DNA of 64,000 nucleotides from NCBI RefSeq assembly GCF_022354465.1, contig NZ_CP092361.1:620001-684000 (forward strand), given 5' to 3'. This DNA is from Wielerella bovis. Lineage in GTDB: Bacteria > Pseudomonadota > Gammaproteobacteria > Burkholderiales > Neisseriaceae. The notes under the pieces are model-generated. The model did not search any database. It worked only from the letters and a program-made list of their open reading frames with translations, and was not told the DNA's origin. A program made the translations under genes and the position numbers. This document shows, piece by piece, positions 8,602 through 18,658 of this stretch. How positions within the stretch are numbered: the first letter of the stretch is position 1; every line of letters starts with the position of its first letter.

Positions 8602-9348
8602 ATGAAATTAACCACACCTCCCCTTGCACCCAAAGTGATTGATGCTTTGGCAAATTTACAAATTCACTGTGTACGGGATTTGCAAAAAATAAATCCATGT
8701 CGTGCATTTTTATTATTAAAAAAGAGTGGATTAAGCGTTACACAATCAGTTTTTTGGCAACTGGTAGCATTATGCAGCCTGAAAACGGTGCAGGATTTGA
8801 CGGCGAAGCAACGTGCATATTGGTTGCAACAGTTGCGCAATACACCACCTGTTGCTATTTTTCCAACGAAAAATCAAATGGAAACATATATGCATGCAGC
8901 TTTGTTTCAGGCTGCATTGGCGGCAAAAATAGGAGAAGTACCTGTTGGGGCGGTGGTGGTACATCGTGGCGAAATCATTGCAGCGGCGCATAATCGTTGT
9001 ATCGCAGATTGCAATATCAGTCATCATGCAGAAATTCAGGCATTGGCTCAAGCAGGGCAAGTGTTGGGAAATTATCGTTTGAACGAATGCGATGTGTATG
9101 TTTCGCTGGAGCCCTGTGTGATGTGTGCAAGTGCGATAGTGCAAGCGCGCGTGGCTCGGGTCATTTTTGCGGCGCGTGAACCGAAAATGGGTGCGGCAGG
9201 CAGCGTGATAGATGTGTTTGCCAATAAGCAAATGAACGTACATACGGCAGTTTTGGGTGGTATATTGGCAGATGAAGCGCAGACAATTTTGCTGAATTTT
9301 TTCAGGCTGCGTCGTGAAAATAATAAATTGCAAAACTGTCAAGAGTAA
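8602..9348 (+). CDS. tadA: tRNA-specific adenosine deaminase with N-terminal TfoX-C-like domain
   Basis: 248 residues. Converts A34 to inosine in tRNA-Arg(ACG). The deaminase half (about residues 90-235) has HAEIQALAQ (zinc His plus catalytic Glu) and PCVMCASAIVQAR (two zinc Cys). The first 85 residues are an extra helical domain (PPLAPKVIDALANLQIHCVRDL..., SVFWQLVALC) like the C-terminal domain of TfoX, as seen in Neisseria TadA. E. coli TadA (about 170 residues) lacks it. The start is the ATG at 8602 after a DUS; earlier in-frame codons run through the rplT terminator. Followed by rpoH. Confidence 0.92.
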   Translation: MKLTTPPLAPKVIDALANLQIHCVRDLQKINPCRAFLLLKKSGLSVTQSVFWQLVALCSLKTVQDLTAKQRAYWLQQLRNTPPVAIFPTKNQMETYMHAALFQAALAAKIGEVPVGAVVVHRGEIIAAAHNRCIADCNISHHAEIQALAQAGQVLGNYRLNECDVYVSLEPCVMCASAIVQARVARVIFAAREPKMGAAGSVIDVFANKQMNVHTAVLGGILADEAQTILLNFFRLRRENNKLQNCQE

Positions 9349-9474
9349 TTCGTTAAATTTAACTTGATTTAGCTTATTTTCCCTAGTTATCCTGTCAGAA
9401 AAGTGTATAATAGTCGCTCTTGTCGCAAAGTGATTGTTGGCAAAAAAATACAATAAGAAGGGAAAACATCAAAG

Positions 9475-10347
9475 ATGAGTAACGCTTTTGCATTACCTGT
9501 ACCCAGCGCACACGGTAGCTTGGAACAATATATTCACACGGTGAACAATATTCCCATGTTGAGTTTGGAAGAAGAAGTTTCTTTGGCAAATCGCCAGTTG
9601 CGTGGCGATTTGGAGGCAGCAAAACAGTTGATTTTGTCACATTTACGTGTGGTGGTTTCCATTGCGCGTGGTTATGATGGTTATGGCTTGAATCAGGCAG
9701 ATTTGATTCAAGAAGGTAATATTGGTTTGATGAAAGCAGTAAAACGTTTTGAACCAACTCATGGCGCACGTTTATTTTCATTTGCAGTACATTGGATTAA
9801 GGCGGAAATTCATGAATTTATTTTGCGTAACTGGCGTTTAGTGCGTATTGCTACCACCAAACCACAACGTAAATTGTTTTTCAATTTACGCAGTATGCGA
9901 AAAAGTTTGAGTGCGCTCACGCCAAAAGAAGCACAAGATATTGCTGATGATTTAGGTGTCAAATTATCAGAAGTAATGGAAATGGAACAACGCATGACAG
10001 GGCATGATGTGGCTTTGTTGGCAGAAAATTCCGATGATGATGAAAACAGTTTAGCCCCGATTGATTGGTTAAGTGATACGCATCATGAACCCAGTCAGCA
10101 AATGGCACAAAAAGCAAATTATGCTTTGCAAACAGAGGGTTTGCAAAATGCTTTATCTCAATTAGATGAGCGCAGCCGTCGCATTGTTGAGACGCGTTGG
10201 TTGCAAGATGATGGTGGTTTAACTTTGCATGATTTGGCGGCAGAATACGGTGTTTCGGCCGAACGCATTCGCCAGATTGAAGCAAAAGCGATGCAAAAAT
10301 TGCGTGGTTTTTTAGCGCATAAAGAAGATGATTGGGTGGACGCATAA
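9475..10347 (+). CDS. rpoH: RNA polymerase sigma factor RpoH (sigma-32)
   Basis: 290 residues. Directs transcription of heat-shock genes. Region 2 is clear (DLIQEGNIGLMKAVKRFEP, RLFSFAVHWIKAEIHEFILRNWRLVRIATTK), including the RpoH-box-type segment QRKLFFNLR. Region 4 ends with the helix-turn-helix LTLHDLAAEYGVSAERIRQIEAKAMQKLR. A TATAAT hexamer at 9406-9411, about 65 bases upstream, is a likely -10 element, but no convincing -35 is seen. RBS AAGAAGGG. Monocistronic by context. Confidence 0.96.
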   Translation: MSNAFALPVPSAHGSLEQYIHTVNNIPMLSLEEEVSLANRQLRGDLEAAKQLILSHLRVVVSIARGYDGYGLNQADLIQEGNIGLMKAVKRFEPTHGARLFSFAVHWIKAEIHEFILRNWRLVRIATTKPQRKLFFNLRSMRKSLSALTPKEAQDIADDLGVKLSEVMEMEQRMTGHDVALLAENSDDDENSLAPIDWLSDTHHEPSQQMAQKANYALQTEGLQNALSQLDERSRRIVETRWLQDDGGLTLHDLAAEYGVSAERIRQIEAKAMQKLRGFLAHKEDDWVDA

Positions 10348-10463
10348 AGTTCACATTTGTTAGAAGGCAGCCTGAAAATTGAGTTCATCATAATGTTTGA
10401 TTAATATAAACATGTTGATACTCTTTTTCAGGCTGCTTTTATTTTTTAATTAATCATGCAGCC

Positions 10464-11746
<1,283 letters not shown>

Positions 11747-11772
11747 TAGAAAAATAATGCAGCCTGAAAACG

Positions 11773-11882
11773 TATAGTTGCAGAATTGAAAAAAAGTACT
11801 ACGGCGTTGGCTCGCCTTGCCGTACTACTTGTACAGTCTGTGGCTCTTCGCCTTGTATGATATTTTCACTTCTGCAACTATA
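11773..11882. mobile_element. 110-bp inverted-repeat element, TATAGTTGCAGAA ends
   Basis: TATAGTTGCAGAA at the left and TTCTGCAACTATA at the right are a perfect 13-bp inverted repeat. The core has GTACTACGGCG / CTTGCCGTACTACTTGTACAG segments, resembling the core of classical neisserial Correia elements more than the CREE copies elsewhere in this window. Ends begin with TA, suggesting TA-target insertion. Lies between convergent tgt and plsY. Confidence 0.75.
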
Positions 11883-11918
11883 CGTTTTCAGGCTGCATTT
11901 TTATTTTGTAAAACAGAA

Positions 11919-11959
11919 TAGGAGCTACTGACACAGTTACTTTAGGTCATTAGCCCCTA
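11919..11959. repeat. Short inverted repeat, TAGGAGCTA-TGACA family
   Basis: TAGGAGCTACTGACA is followed 12 bases later by GTCATTAGCCCCTA, near-complementary arms. The same arm type bounds a 212-bp segment at 40984-41195, so these may be members of one small element family. Confidence 0.4.
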
Positions 11960-11985
11960 AAATTCAGGCAGCCTGAAAATATGAT

Positions 11986-12726
11986 TTATTCTGCTTTATC
12001 GTTATTTTCAGTTTTTTCAACTTCCGCAGATGCTTCCACTTTTGGTTCTGTTATTACAACATTTTCTGCTTGCTTTTCAGTTGCAGCAGATTGCACATTA
12101 CCTTGGCTATCCAGCGGTTTAGCAGGTTCGCCAATGCCCAATTCTGTACCACTTTGTATGCGTTTGATATTGTCGCGATGACGATAAATAACCAATGCAG
12201 CCACCACTACCAAAGACCATCCCCAAGTGGGTTGATGAATGATGATAAACGCTGCAAATGGCGCACATGCTGCGGCAATTAAAGCAGCCAGCGAAGATTT
12301 GTGGAATTTGAATGCAATAACAGCCCAAATTAGTACAACCCAAAAAGTTGTCCAAAATGACATGCCCAATAACACACCTAATGCAGTTGCTACGCCTTTA
12401 CCGCCACGAAAACCGAAAAATATAGGGTACATATGTCCCAATACCACTGCAATCGCTGCCAAGCCTACCCCACCTGCTGGCATACCTGCGCCATTCATTA
12501 AACAGCGTGCCAACAAAACCACAACGAAGCCTTTGAGCGCATCGCCAAACAAAGTCCATGCTGCGGCTTTTGTGTTACCACTACGCAACATATTGCTTGC
12601 ACCAGGGTTGCCCGAGCCGTATGTACGAGGGTCAGGCATACCCAATTTTTTAGAGACAATCAGCGCAGCAGACAGCGAACCGATTAAATACGCCACCAAT
12701 GCCACCATAATTTCCAAGAAGAACAT
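11986..12726 (-). CDS. plsY: Glycerol-3-phosphate acyltransferase PlsY
   Basis: 246 residues. Acylates glycerol-3-phosphate from acyl-phosphate in the inner membrane, the first step of phospholipid synthesis. Motifs: GSLSAALIVSK, YGSGNPGASNMLRSGN (phosphate site), LGHMYPIFFGFRGGKGVAT. Five or so membrane segments cover about residues 1-195. The last 45 residues are a polar, Glu/Ala/Val-rich tail not found in standard PlsY (about 200 residues). The start at 12726 has GGGAG 7 bases upstream. Divergent from folB with about 95 bases between them. Confidence 0.92.
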   Translation of the reverse strand: MFFLEIMVALVAYLIGSLSAALIVSKKLGMPDPRTYGSGNPGASNMLRSGNTKAAAWTLFGDALKGFVVVLLARCLMNGAGMPAGGVGLAAIAVVLGHMYPIFFGFRGGKGVATALGVLLGMSFWTTFWVVLIWAVIAFKFHKSSLAALIAAACAPFAAFIIIHQPTWGWSLVVVAALVIYRHRDNIKRIQSGTELGIGEPAKPLDSQGNVQSAATEKQAENVVITEPKVEASAEVEKTENNDKAE

Positions 12727-12822
12727 ACAACCACTCCCGTCTTTTCGTTTACAATATGCGATATTGGAATGCGATGAACATTCCAACCACGATAAAACAC
12801 TATTCTAACGGAACTTATTCAA

Positions 12823-13176
12823 ATGGACAAAATTTTCCTACATGGCATGAAAGCTGATACCCTCATTGGCGTTTATGATTGGGAGCGACAACACCTGCAA
12901 ACCCTTATTTTGGATTTGGATATTGGACTATCTGCACGCGCACACGATGATGATATTGCCAGCACCATACATTATGGCAACGTATGTGAACGCATCCGTC
13001 AAGAATTAAAACAACGTGATTTTAAATTATTAGAAACTCTTGCCGAATACATTGCACAATTAATACTCAACGATTTTCAGGCTGCCTCTGTGCGTGTACG
13101 CATTGTCAAAGCAGGTATTTTGCCAGATGTAAAAGAAGTCGGCGTGGAAATTGAGCGTTGTATTCAGGCAGCCTGA
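12823..13176 (+). CDS. folB: Dihydroneopterin aldolase
   Basis: 117 residues, normal FolB length. Cleaves dihydroneopterin in folate synthesis. Motifs: DKIFLHGMKADTLIGVYDWER at the N-terminus (substrate-binding Glu), TIHYGNVCERI, LLETLAEYIAQL, and the catalytic Lys in RVRIVKAGILPDVKEVGV. The final codons QAA and the TGA stop are provided by a DUS (TTCAGGCAGCCTGA). The next gene starts 2 bases later, so cotranslation is likely. Confidence 0.93.
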   Translation: MDKIFLHGMKADTLIGVYDWERQHLQTLILDLDIGLSARAHDDDIASTIHYGNVCERIRQELKQRDFKLLETLAEYIAQLILNDFQAASVRVRIVKAGILPDVKEVGVEIERCIQAA

Positions 13177-13178
13177 AA

Positions 13179-14213
13179 ATGTATCAAAAACTGTCTTTTC
13201 TATTACAACTTTCGCTGCGTCAATATCGTTATTTGCGTGTTAAATTCTTGCGTCTTTTGGATATCAAAGGACGCACGGCGTGGGTTTATGCGCCCGAATG
13301 TCAGGCGCATTTTGTAGATGGCGAACATCCCGAAAATCCGCAGCGTACCCAAGTGATTGAAAATACATTAAGAAAAACAGGTTTGTGGCACTTATTGCAA
13401 AAAATAGAAGCCGATGAAGTCAGCGATATTCAACTTTCTCGCGTCCACACACGTCGATATTTGAGTAGCTTGGAAAACAAATTACCGCTCGCCGATAGCA
13501 TTGTTAAAATCAGCGAAGATACTTATTTGAGTAAAGATACACTCAAAGCCGCTCGTTATGCCGCAGGTGCAGCCGTCCGCGCGGTGGATTTGGTCATGAA
13601 AAAACAAGCTAAAAATGCCTTTTGCGCCATTCGTCCGCCAGGTCATCACGCATTTGCCGACAAAGCAGGTGGATTTTGTTTCATCAACAATGTTGCAGTT
13701 GCCGCCATGCATGCCATTGCCGAATACCGCTTGGAACGCGTAGCGATTGTGGATTTTGACTTGCATCACGGCGATGGCACAGAAGATATTTTCCGTGATG
13801 ACCCACGAGTGATGTTCTTATCATCATTCGAATCACCTCTGTATCCATTTTGTGGTTTGAAATTTGATGGTAGCAATCCAAATGTGATTAATTCACCACT
13901 CAAAGCAGGCGATGGCAGCCGCGAATTTCGTGATTTGGTACGCGAACAATGGCTTACCCGTTTAGCCACGTTCAAGCCACAAATCATTTTCTTTTCGGCT
14001 GGATTTGATGCACATCGTGATGATGATTTGGGACATTTGAATTTAACCGAAGCAGATTTTGAGTGGCTGACCAAAAAAGTGATGCTGATTGCCAACCGCC
14101 ATGCAAATGGGCGCATCGTATCTGTTTTGGAGGGGGGGTATAATTTGAGCAGTTTAGCCAGCAGCGCACGCGCACATATTATGTGTTTGATTAAAGCCAG
14201 TCCGTTTATTTAA
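13179..14213 (+). CDS. Histone-deacetylase/AcuC-family zinc hydrolase
   Basis: 344 residues. Arginase/deacetylase-fold enzyme that probably removes acyl groups from small amines or proteins. Motifs: HPENPQRTQVIE, AIRPPGHHAFADKAGGFCFINNVAVAA (tandem His charge relay), VDFDLHHGDGT (Asp and His zinc ligands), SAGFDAHRDDDLG (second zinc Asp) and LEGGYNL. All zinc ligands are present. An N-terminal basic, Leu-rich extension of about 30 residues (YQKLSFLLQLSLRQYRYL) precedes the core. Start at 13179 lies 2 bases past folB; a longer frame would begin inside folB. Confidence 0.88.
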   Translation: MYQKLSFLLQLSLRQYRYLRVKFLRLLDIKGRTAWVYAPECQAHFVDGEHPENPQRTQVIENTLRKTGLWHLLQKIEADEVSDIQLSRVHTRRYLSSLENKLPLADSIVKISEDTYLSKDTLKAARYAAGAAVRAVDLVMKKQAKNAFCAIRPPGHHAFADKAGGFCFINNVAVAAMHAIAEYRLERVAIVDFDLHHGDGTEDIFRDDPRVMFLSSFESPLYPFCGLKFDGSNPNVINSPLKAGDGSREFRDLVREQWLTRLATFKPQIIFFSAGFDAHRDDDLGHLNLTEADFEWLTKKVMLIANRHANGRIVSVLEGGYNLSSLASSARAHIMCLIKASPFI

Positions 14214-14238
14214 GAATGAATATACAACTAAAAATATT

Positions 14239-14272
14239 AAGGCAGCCTGAAAATATGTTTTTCAGGCTGCCT
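14239..14272 (+). terminator. Inverted DUS pair
   Basis: AAGGCAGCCTGAAAA and its complement with a 4-base loop, just after the deacetylase-family gene. Confidence 0.65.
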
Positions 14273-14320
14273 TATGATATGATTATGCCCATTTATATGT
14301 ATTTTTACACGGTTTATCCC

Positions 14321-15952
14321 ATGAAAAAAATTTTGTTGGGTGGCGCAACTGCTGCAGTTGTTGCCGTAGCTATGCTTGGCTCTCCGTATTATTTGGGCAG
14401 CAAAGCACGCCAAAGTTTGCAACAACAACACGACATTCTCGCCGATACATTTTTCATTGAAATAGACAAAACCAAGTCCAATTATCAACAAGGCTGGTTT
14501 ACGTCCACTGAAACCATCGTGTTTCGGTTTAGCCCCAATGTTTTGGCAAATTTGAGCAAACAAATTCCCAATAATGTGCGCGTTGTGCTGGAAAAACCCA
14601 TCACATTGGTGAATCATGTGAAACATCATCCATTCGCGGCGGGCATCACGCCTGTACGCGCCGTTGTGGATACCGAATTTCAATATGACCCAGAAGTCAA
14701 AAAAACACTCGCCCGTTTTTTTGGCGAACAGACACCGCTAACAGTTCGGAATATCATTAAATTAAATGGTGATGGCGATATGAGTGTGAAAGTCGCGCCG
14801 TTTGATTATGAAGAATTATCAGGCATCAAACTTAACTGGAACGGTTTAGACGGAACGGTTTCGTATCAAGATGGTTATGCACAATACACCACGCATTTTG
14901 TGATGCCCGCATTTAAAGCACAGCTTGCTGATAAAGGCAGCCTGAATTTTGAACAACTGGATTTGAGTAGCATCACAGAATCCAGTCAAGACGGTAAAAC
15001 CGCGCTTGGTTCTTCCAATACCACATTGGGTAAATTTGAAGCGACATGGCAAGAGGGCATAGATTACCATATTCAGTTGAATGAATTGATTAATATGGTT
15101 ACCGATTTGCAAATTGGCGCATTCATCAATCCTACGGGGACAGTGCCACCCAGCAGCATTCGCGTGGAAAATTTAAGTTACACCACCCAAAGTTACGCCA
15201 CCCAAACTCAAGAGCCAGAAGCAGGTTTTATCAATACGCAAGGCAAATTTGCGTTTGCTAAATTGCATTATGGTGACAAACAATATGGACCTTTGAATAT
15301 TGATGTGGTGGCTGAACATTTGCATACCGACAGCCTGAATGCACTCAAAACCAAATGGCAAGCATTGGCAAATGAACCTGTGGTTGCCAGCGATGCCAGC
15401 AGTCCTGCGGTAGCGGAAGAACAAAATCAAAAATGGTTGGCGGCTGTTCGCAATGAAGGCGCGGGCGTATTTACCAATAATCCTGTTTTCAAAGTGCAAG
15501 CTTTTGATTTTACAACGCCACAAGGTCATATCAAAGCCAAAGGTAGCCTGAAATTCACGGATTTAACCCAAGCGGATTTAAATGATAGCAAATTGCTGAT
15601 TGCTAAAATGAATGCAGATTTGGAATTAGATGTGTCGCAAAGTTTGATAGAAGATTTTTCTATCACGCAAACCAGCCATTTCTTCACGACAGAAGACCCA
15701 AACAACGCGCAAGAACAGCAAGAAATCCGCGATACCATCAAATTATTGATTAACCAAAGCATTGATAGCATGGCGCAAGAGGGTTATTTAAGCAAAGACA
15801 ACGGCGCGGTTAAAACCCATTTGTTGGTTGCCAATAACCAAATCACATTGAATAACAAACCTTTCCAAACGCAAACCAATGAAGATTTGTTTGCCAATTT
15901 GGAAGATGAAAATGCCGTGCCACCGCAGCCTGAAAGCGCGTCAGCACCCTAA
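14321..15952 (+). CDS. DUF945 (YdgA-like) family protein
   Basis: 543 residues. A short N-terminal hydrophobic segment ([23 protein letters not shown]) anchors or exports it, and the rest is predicted periplasmic. The pattern ([38 protein letters not shown], repeated beta-rich segments with NLSY... and GSL-F) is that of YdgA/DUF945 proteins, which are of unknown function, possibly envelope maintenance. The start at 14321 is chosen over an earlier frame that crosses the DUS hairpin. The C-terminus is Pro/Glu/Ser-rich, with QPE encoded by a partial DUS. Confidence 0.78.
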   Translation: MKKILLGGATAAVVAVAMLGSPYYLGSKARQSLQQQHDILADTFFIEIDKTKSNYQQGWFTSTETIVFRFSPNVLANLSKQIPNNVRVVLEKPITLVNHVKHHPFAAGITPVRAVVDTEFQYDPEVKKTLARFFGEQTPLTVRNIIKLNGDGDMSVKVAPFDYEELSGIKLNWNGLDGTVSYQDGYAQYTTHFVMPAFKAQLADKGSLNFEQLDLSSITESSQDGKTALGSSNTTLGKFEATWQEGIDYHIQLNELINMVTDLQIGAFINPTGTVPPSSIRVENLSYTTQSYATQTQEPEAGFINTQGKFAFAKLHYGDKQYGPLNIDVVAEHLHTDSLNALKTKWQALANEPVVASDASSPAVAEEQNQKWLAAVRNEGAGVFTNNPVFKVQAFDFTTPQGHIKAKGSLKFTDLTQADLNDSKLLIAKMNADLELDVSQSLIEDFSITQTSHFFTTEDPNNAQEQQEIRDTIKLLINQSIDSMAQEGYLSKDNGAVKTHLLVANNQITLNNKPFQTQTNEDLFANLEDENAVPPQPESASAP

Positions 15953-15958
15953 AAAATA

Positions 15959-16003
15959 TATTTTCAGACTGCCTATCTACACAAGAAAAAGGCAGCCTGA
16001 AAA
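15959..16003 (+). terminator. Inverted DUS pair (one arm mutated)
   Basis: TTTTCAGACTGCCT faces AGGCAGCCTGAAAA across a 17-base loop, after the DUF945 gene. Confidence 0.5.
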
Positions 16004-16026
16004 AACAAAATACAGAAAGAATCATC

Positions 16027-17091
16027 ATGACAGCTCCTTTACAAAACGACACATTTCTTCGTGCCTTGCTCAAACAACCCGTTGAATACACGCCTATTTG
16101 GATGATGCGCCAAGCAGGACGCTATCTGCCAGAATACAAGGCCACACGCGAATTTGCAGGCAATTTTTTGGAATTGTGTTACAGCATAGATTTAGCCACC
16201 GAAGTAACCTTGCAACCGATTGACCGCTACAATCTGGACGCAGCGATTTTGTTTTCCGATATTTTGACCGTACCCGATGCCATGGGTTTGGGTCTGCATT
16301 TTGTGGCAGGCGAAGGTCCAAAATTTGAACGTCCTTTGCAACATGAAGCCGACATTGATTTGCTGACCGTTCCTGATATGGAAAAATTGCGTTATGTATT
16401 TGATGCCGTTGCTTCTATTCGCAAAGCGATTGACGGTCGCGTGCCACTGATTGGTTTTTCAGGCAGCCCATTTACTTTGGCGTGTTACATGATTGAAGGT
16501 GGCGGCAGTAAAGATTGGCGTACTGTGAAAACCATGTTGTATTCGCGCCCTGATTTGTTGCACAAAATATTGCATATTAACGCGCAAACAGTAACGGAAT
16601 ATTTGAATACCCAAATCGCTTGCGGCGCACAAGCTGTACAAATTTTTGATACATGGGGTGGTGTATTGAGCCATACCGCATTCCAAGAATTTAGTTTGTC
16701 CTACATAAAACAAATTATCAGCGGCTTGAAACGCGAACACGAAGATCGCCGTGTCCCCGTGATTGTATTTACCAAAGGCGGCGGACAATGGCTGGAATTA
16801 TTAGCAGACACAGGCGCAGATGCATTGGGTTTGGATTGGACAACCGACATTACCCAAGCACGCGCAAGAGTAGGGGATAAAGTTGCATTACAAGGTAATA
16901 TGGACCCATTCGCCTTATTTGGTACACACAAATCCATTTGTGCCGAAGTTGCACGAATTTTGAAAGGATATGGACAGGGTTCAGGTCATGTGTTTAATTT
17001 GGGACACGGTATTAATCAATTTACCGACCCTGAAAATGTAGAAATTTTCGTAGAAGCTGTACACGATTTATCGCGTCCTTATCATCAATAA
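16027..17091 (+). CDS. hemE: Uroporphyrinogen decarboxylase
   Basis: 354 residues. Decarboxylates uroporphyrinogen III to coproporphyrinogen III in haem synthesis. N-terminal signature [15 protein letters not shown], the conserved Asp in [13 protein letters not shown], the [19 protein letters not shown] block, FDTWGG, and the C-terminal NLGHGI. Full length and all active-site residues seen. A DUS is embedded at the GFSGSPF motif. Preceded and followed by DUS hairpins, so probably its own unit. Confidence 0.97.
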   Translation: MTAPLQNDTFLRALLKQPVEYTPIWMMRQAGRYLPEYKATREFAGNFLELCYSIDLATEVTLQPIDRYNLDAAILFSDILTVPDAMGLGLHFVAGEGPKFERPLQHEADIDLLTVPDMEKLRYVFDAVASIRKAIDGRVPLIGFSGSPFTLACYMIEGGGSKDWRTVKTMLYSRPDLLHKILHINAQTVTEYLNTQIACGAQAVQIFDTWGGVLSHTAFQEFSLSYIKQIISGLKREHEDRRVPVIVFTKGGGQWLELLADTGADALGLDWTTDITQARARVGDKVALQGNMDPFALFGTHKSICAEVARILKGYGQGSGHVFNLGHGINQFTDPENVEIFVEAVHDLSRPYHQ

Positions 17092-17103
17092 TCAACATAG
17101 GAA

Positions 17104-17132
17104 AAGGCAGCCTGAAACATTTTCAGGCTGCC
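17104..17132 (+). terminator. Inverted DUS pair after hemE
   Basis: GGCAGCCTGAAA and TTTCAGGCTGCC separated by 3 bases, 13 bases after the hemE stop. Confidence 0.65.
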
Positions 17133-17143
17133 ACAATATATTT

Positions 17144-17437
17144 ATGAGCCATTTAGATTACGCTGCTTTATTTTTAATGTTCGGTATCATATTGATTTCG
17201 TTAGCAACTGTATGGCAAATGTATGTGATGCTAACCGAAACTTATTCACTCAACCGTTTTCAAAATAGCCCGAAAATGTTGTGGGTTGCGATGTCGCTAT
17301 TTTTCAGTTTCAGTTTATCTGTTTACTGGGTTTGTCCCAATGCACGCAAAAAAGGCTGGTTATTTTTGTTGTTAGGTGGTGGCGGAGTGATATGTTATGG
17401 ATTGGGTATGTGGTATAAAAAATTAGCAGGATTTTGA
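17144..17437 (+). CDS. Small inner-membrane protein of unknown function
   Basis: 97 residues with three hydrophobic segments (about 6-30, 46-64 and 72-90) separated by short loops: TETYSLNRFQNSPKM and CPNARKKGW. I do not recognise a family. The start codon comes 12 bases after the DUS hairpin and the RBS is poor. It sits between hemE and a CREE, with no clear functional link. Confidence 0.55.
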   Translation: MSHLDYAALFLMFGIILISLATVWQMYVMLTETYSLNRFQNSPKMLWVAMSLFFSFSLSVYWVCPNARKKGWLFLLLGGGGVICYGLGMWYKKLAGF

Positions 17438-17481
17438 TTATTTTCAGGCTGCCTTATTTATGCAAAATAAATCATATAAAA

Positions 17482-17586
17482 TATAGTCGCTTCAAATTAA
17501 CACAGACAAGGTGATAGCGACTGCCGTGTACAATAGTACGTAAGGGAGCTGGCAACGCTGTACTGGTTTCAATTGAATTCACTATA
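17482..17586 (+). mobile_element. Correia-type mini-element (CREE), diverged left end
   Basis: 105 bp. Right end CAATTGAATTCACTATA and core CGTAAGGGAGCTGGCAACGC match the family, but the left end (TATAGTCGCTTCAAATTAAC) has drifted and the CAGGACAAGGCGACAG box reads CAGACAAGGTGATAG. An older copy than the others. Confidence 0.85.
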
Positions 17587-17589
17587 GTT

Positions 17590-17756
17590 TTCAGGCTGAA
17601 ACCTTTGCAAATCCCCAAAAAAATCCTTTAAATTCCCTCCTAACCAAGAATTTAGGGGATTTTTCCATGAACAGATTTTTCTACCAATCAGCACAAACCC
17701 TGTTGAATCAATATGTCGACCGATTTCCATTACTTAAAATCACCCAATTACTAGAC
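17590..17756 (+). mobile_element. Remnant of an IS5/IS1106-like element with the transposase start
   Basis: Begins with TGAAACCTTTGCAAATCC, contains a hairpin (TAAATTCC.. / ..GAATTTA) and then ATG at 17668 encoding NRFFYQSAQTLLNQYVDRF, which resembles the first residues of IS5/IS1106-type transposases of Neisseriaceae. The reading frame stops after about 30 codons, where a second end (TGAAACCTTTGCAAAC) follows. It contains the empty counterpart of the CREE insertion site filled at 34779. Confidence 0.65.
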
Positions 17757-17816
17757 TGAAACCTTTGCAAACCCCCAAAGCAGTTGTATTGCTTTGGGGG
17801 TTTGCAAAAGTTTCAG
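17757..17816. repeat. Long hairpin built of IS-end sequence
   Basis: TGAAACCTTTGCAAACCCCC... pairs with its complement across about 26 bp with one mismatch and a 7-base loop. It ends 4 bases from the stop codon of the minus-strand methyltransferase gene and could terminate its transcription. Confidence 0.7.
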
Positions 17817-17820
17817 CCTT

Positions 17821-18510
17821 TTATTCTTTCACGCGCGCCAATCCCACCGCAGCCATATTATCAAAATCCAAGGTACGCTCCGTTTCTTTTAGCGCATTGA
17901 TACGTGCCACTTGTTTACACAAAACCAAAGCGTAAACTGCCGCACCCTGTGTCCATAAATATCGCCCTGCAAATTCCATTAATTGCCAGTTTTCAGGCTG
18001 CCTAATTGGCGGCAAATGATGAATAAAATGGACTTGTTCAATGTACCAACCGAGAGATTCTGCCCATTTTCTAACTACCGACAACGCGACCCCTTCTCCT
18101 ACATTAGGCAAATCATGACTTAAATGAATGCGCCAAATAGAATGCGGATTAAATCCTGTCAGCAACACGCAACCTTGTTCATCAAGAACTTGATACAGCT
18201 CCATCAAAATACGCAATATTTCAGTTTCCGTATCCGGCAAATGCGCCGCAATAACCGCATCAAAACTGCCTTCACGCCAAGGCAAATGAGTTGCATCTGC
18301 CAATATATCCGCAGGCAAAAAACGAGCTTGTTTCACTTGCCAAGTACGCGCGTAATTTCCATTTATGCAGCCTGAAAGATGACCCAATAATAATGTTCGA
18401 TAAGGTTGGTATTGCGATAAGGCAGCCTGAAAAAAATGTTCTTCTTGTTCAAGTAGGTAGCGACCAAGTGCATCATTTCTAAACCAATTTTGCAAATAGC
18501 TCACATCCAT
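17821..18510 (-). CDS. Class I SAM-dependent methyltransferase
   Basis: 229 residues. Rossmann-type methyltransferase with a weak motif I (LLLGHLSGCINGN), an acidic ribose-binding turn (ADATHLPWREGSFDAVIAAHLPD), and VLDEQGCVLLTGFNPHSIW, typical of the UbiE/BioC-like type-11 family. The glycine-rich loop is degenerate (partly encoded by a DUS giving SGC). Substrate unknown. Divergent from mltD, with about 150 bases between starts, as in other Neisseriaceae. Confidence 0.75.
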   Translation of the reverse strand: MDVSYLQNWFRNDALGRYLLEQEEHFFQAALSQYQPYRTLLLGHLSGCINGNYARTWQVKQARFLPADILADATHLPWREGSFDAVIAAHLPDTETEILRILMELYQVLDEQGCVLLTGFNPHSIWRIHLSHDLPNVGEGVALSVVRKWAESLGWYIEQVHFIHHLPPIRQPENWQLMEFAGRYLWTQGAAVYALVLCKQVARINALKETERTLDFDNMAAVGLARVKE

Positions 18511-18594
18511 ATTGATTTATCCCATCTATCTATTGTATTTTTATTTGCAATAAATTATCACATAATTTGAATTATTTAGCTGAAATTTTCCAAC

Positions 18595-18623
18595 TTGACA
18601 GTTCCGAGTATTCGCTTTACGAT
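18595..18623 (+). promoter_or_regulatory. Sigma-70 promoter of mltD
   Basis: Perfect -35 TTGACA (18595-18600), 17-base spacer, -10 TACGAT (18618-18623), 35 bases upstream of the mltD start codon. Confidence 0.6.
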
Positions 18624-18658
18624 GCTGGATTATTTTTGTATTACTACATATTTTGTTT

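Noticed and set aside
14216..14320. Longer N-terminus for the DUF945 protein
   Set aside because: Would translate an inverted DUS hairpin and place 35 residues before the signal anchor.
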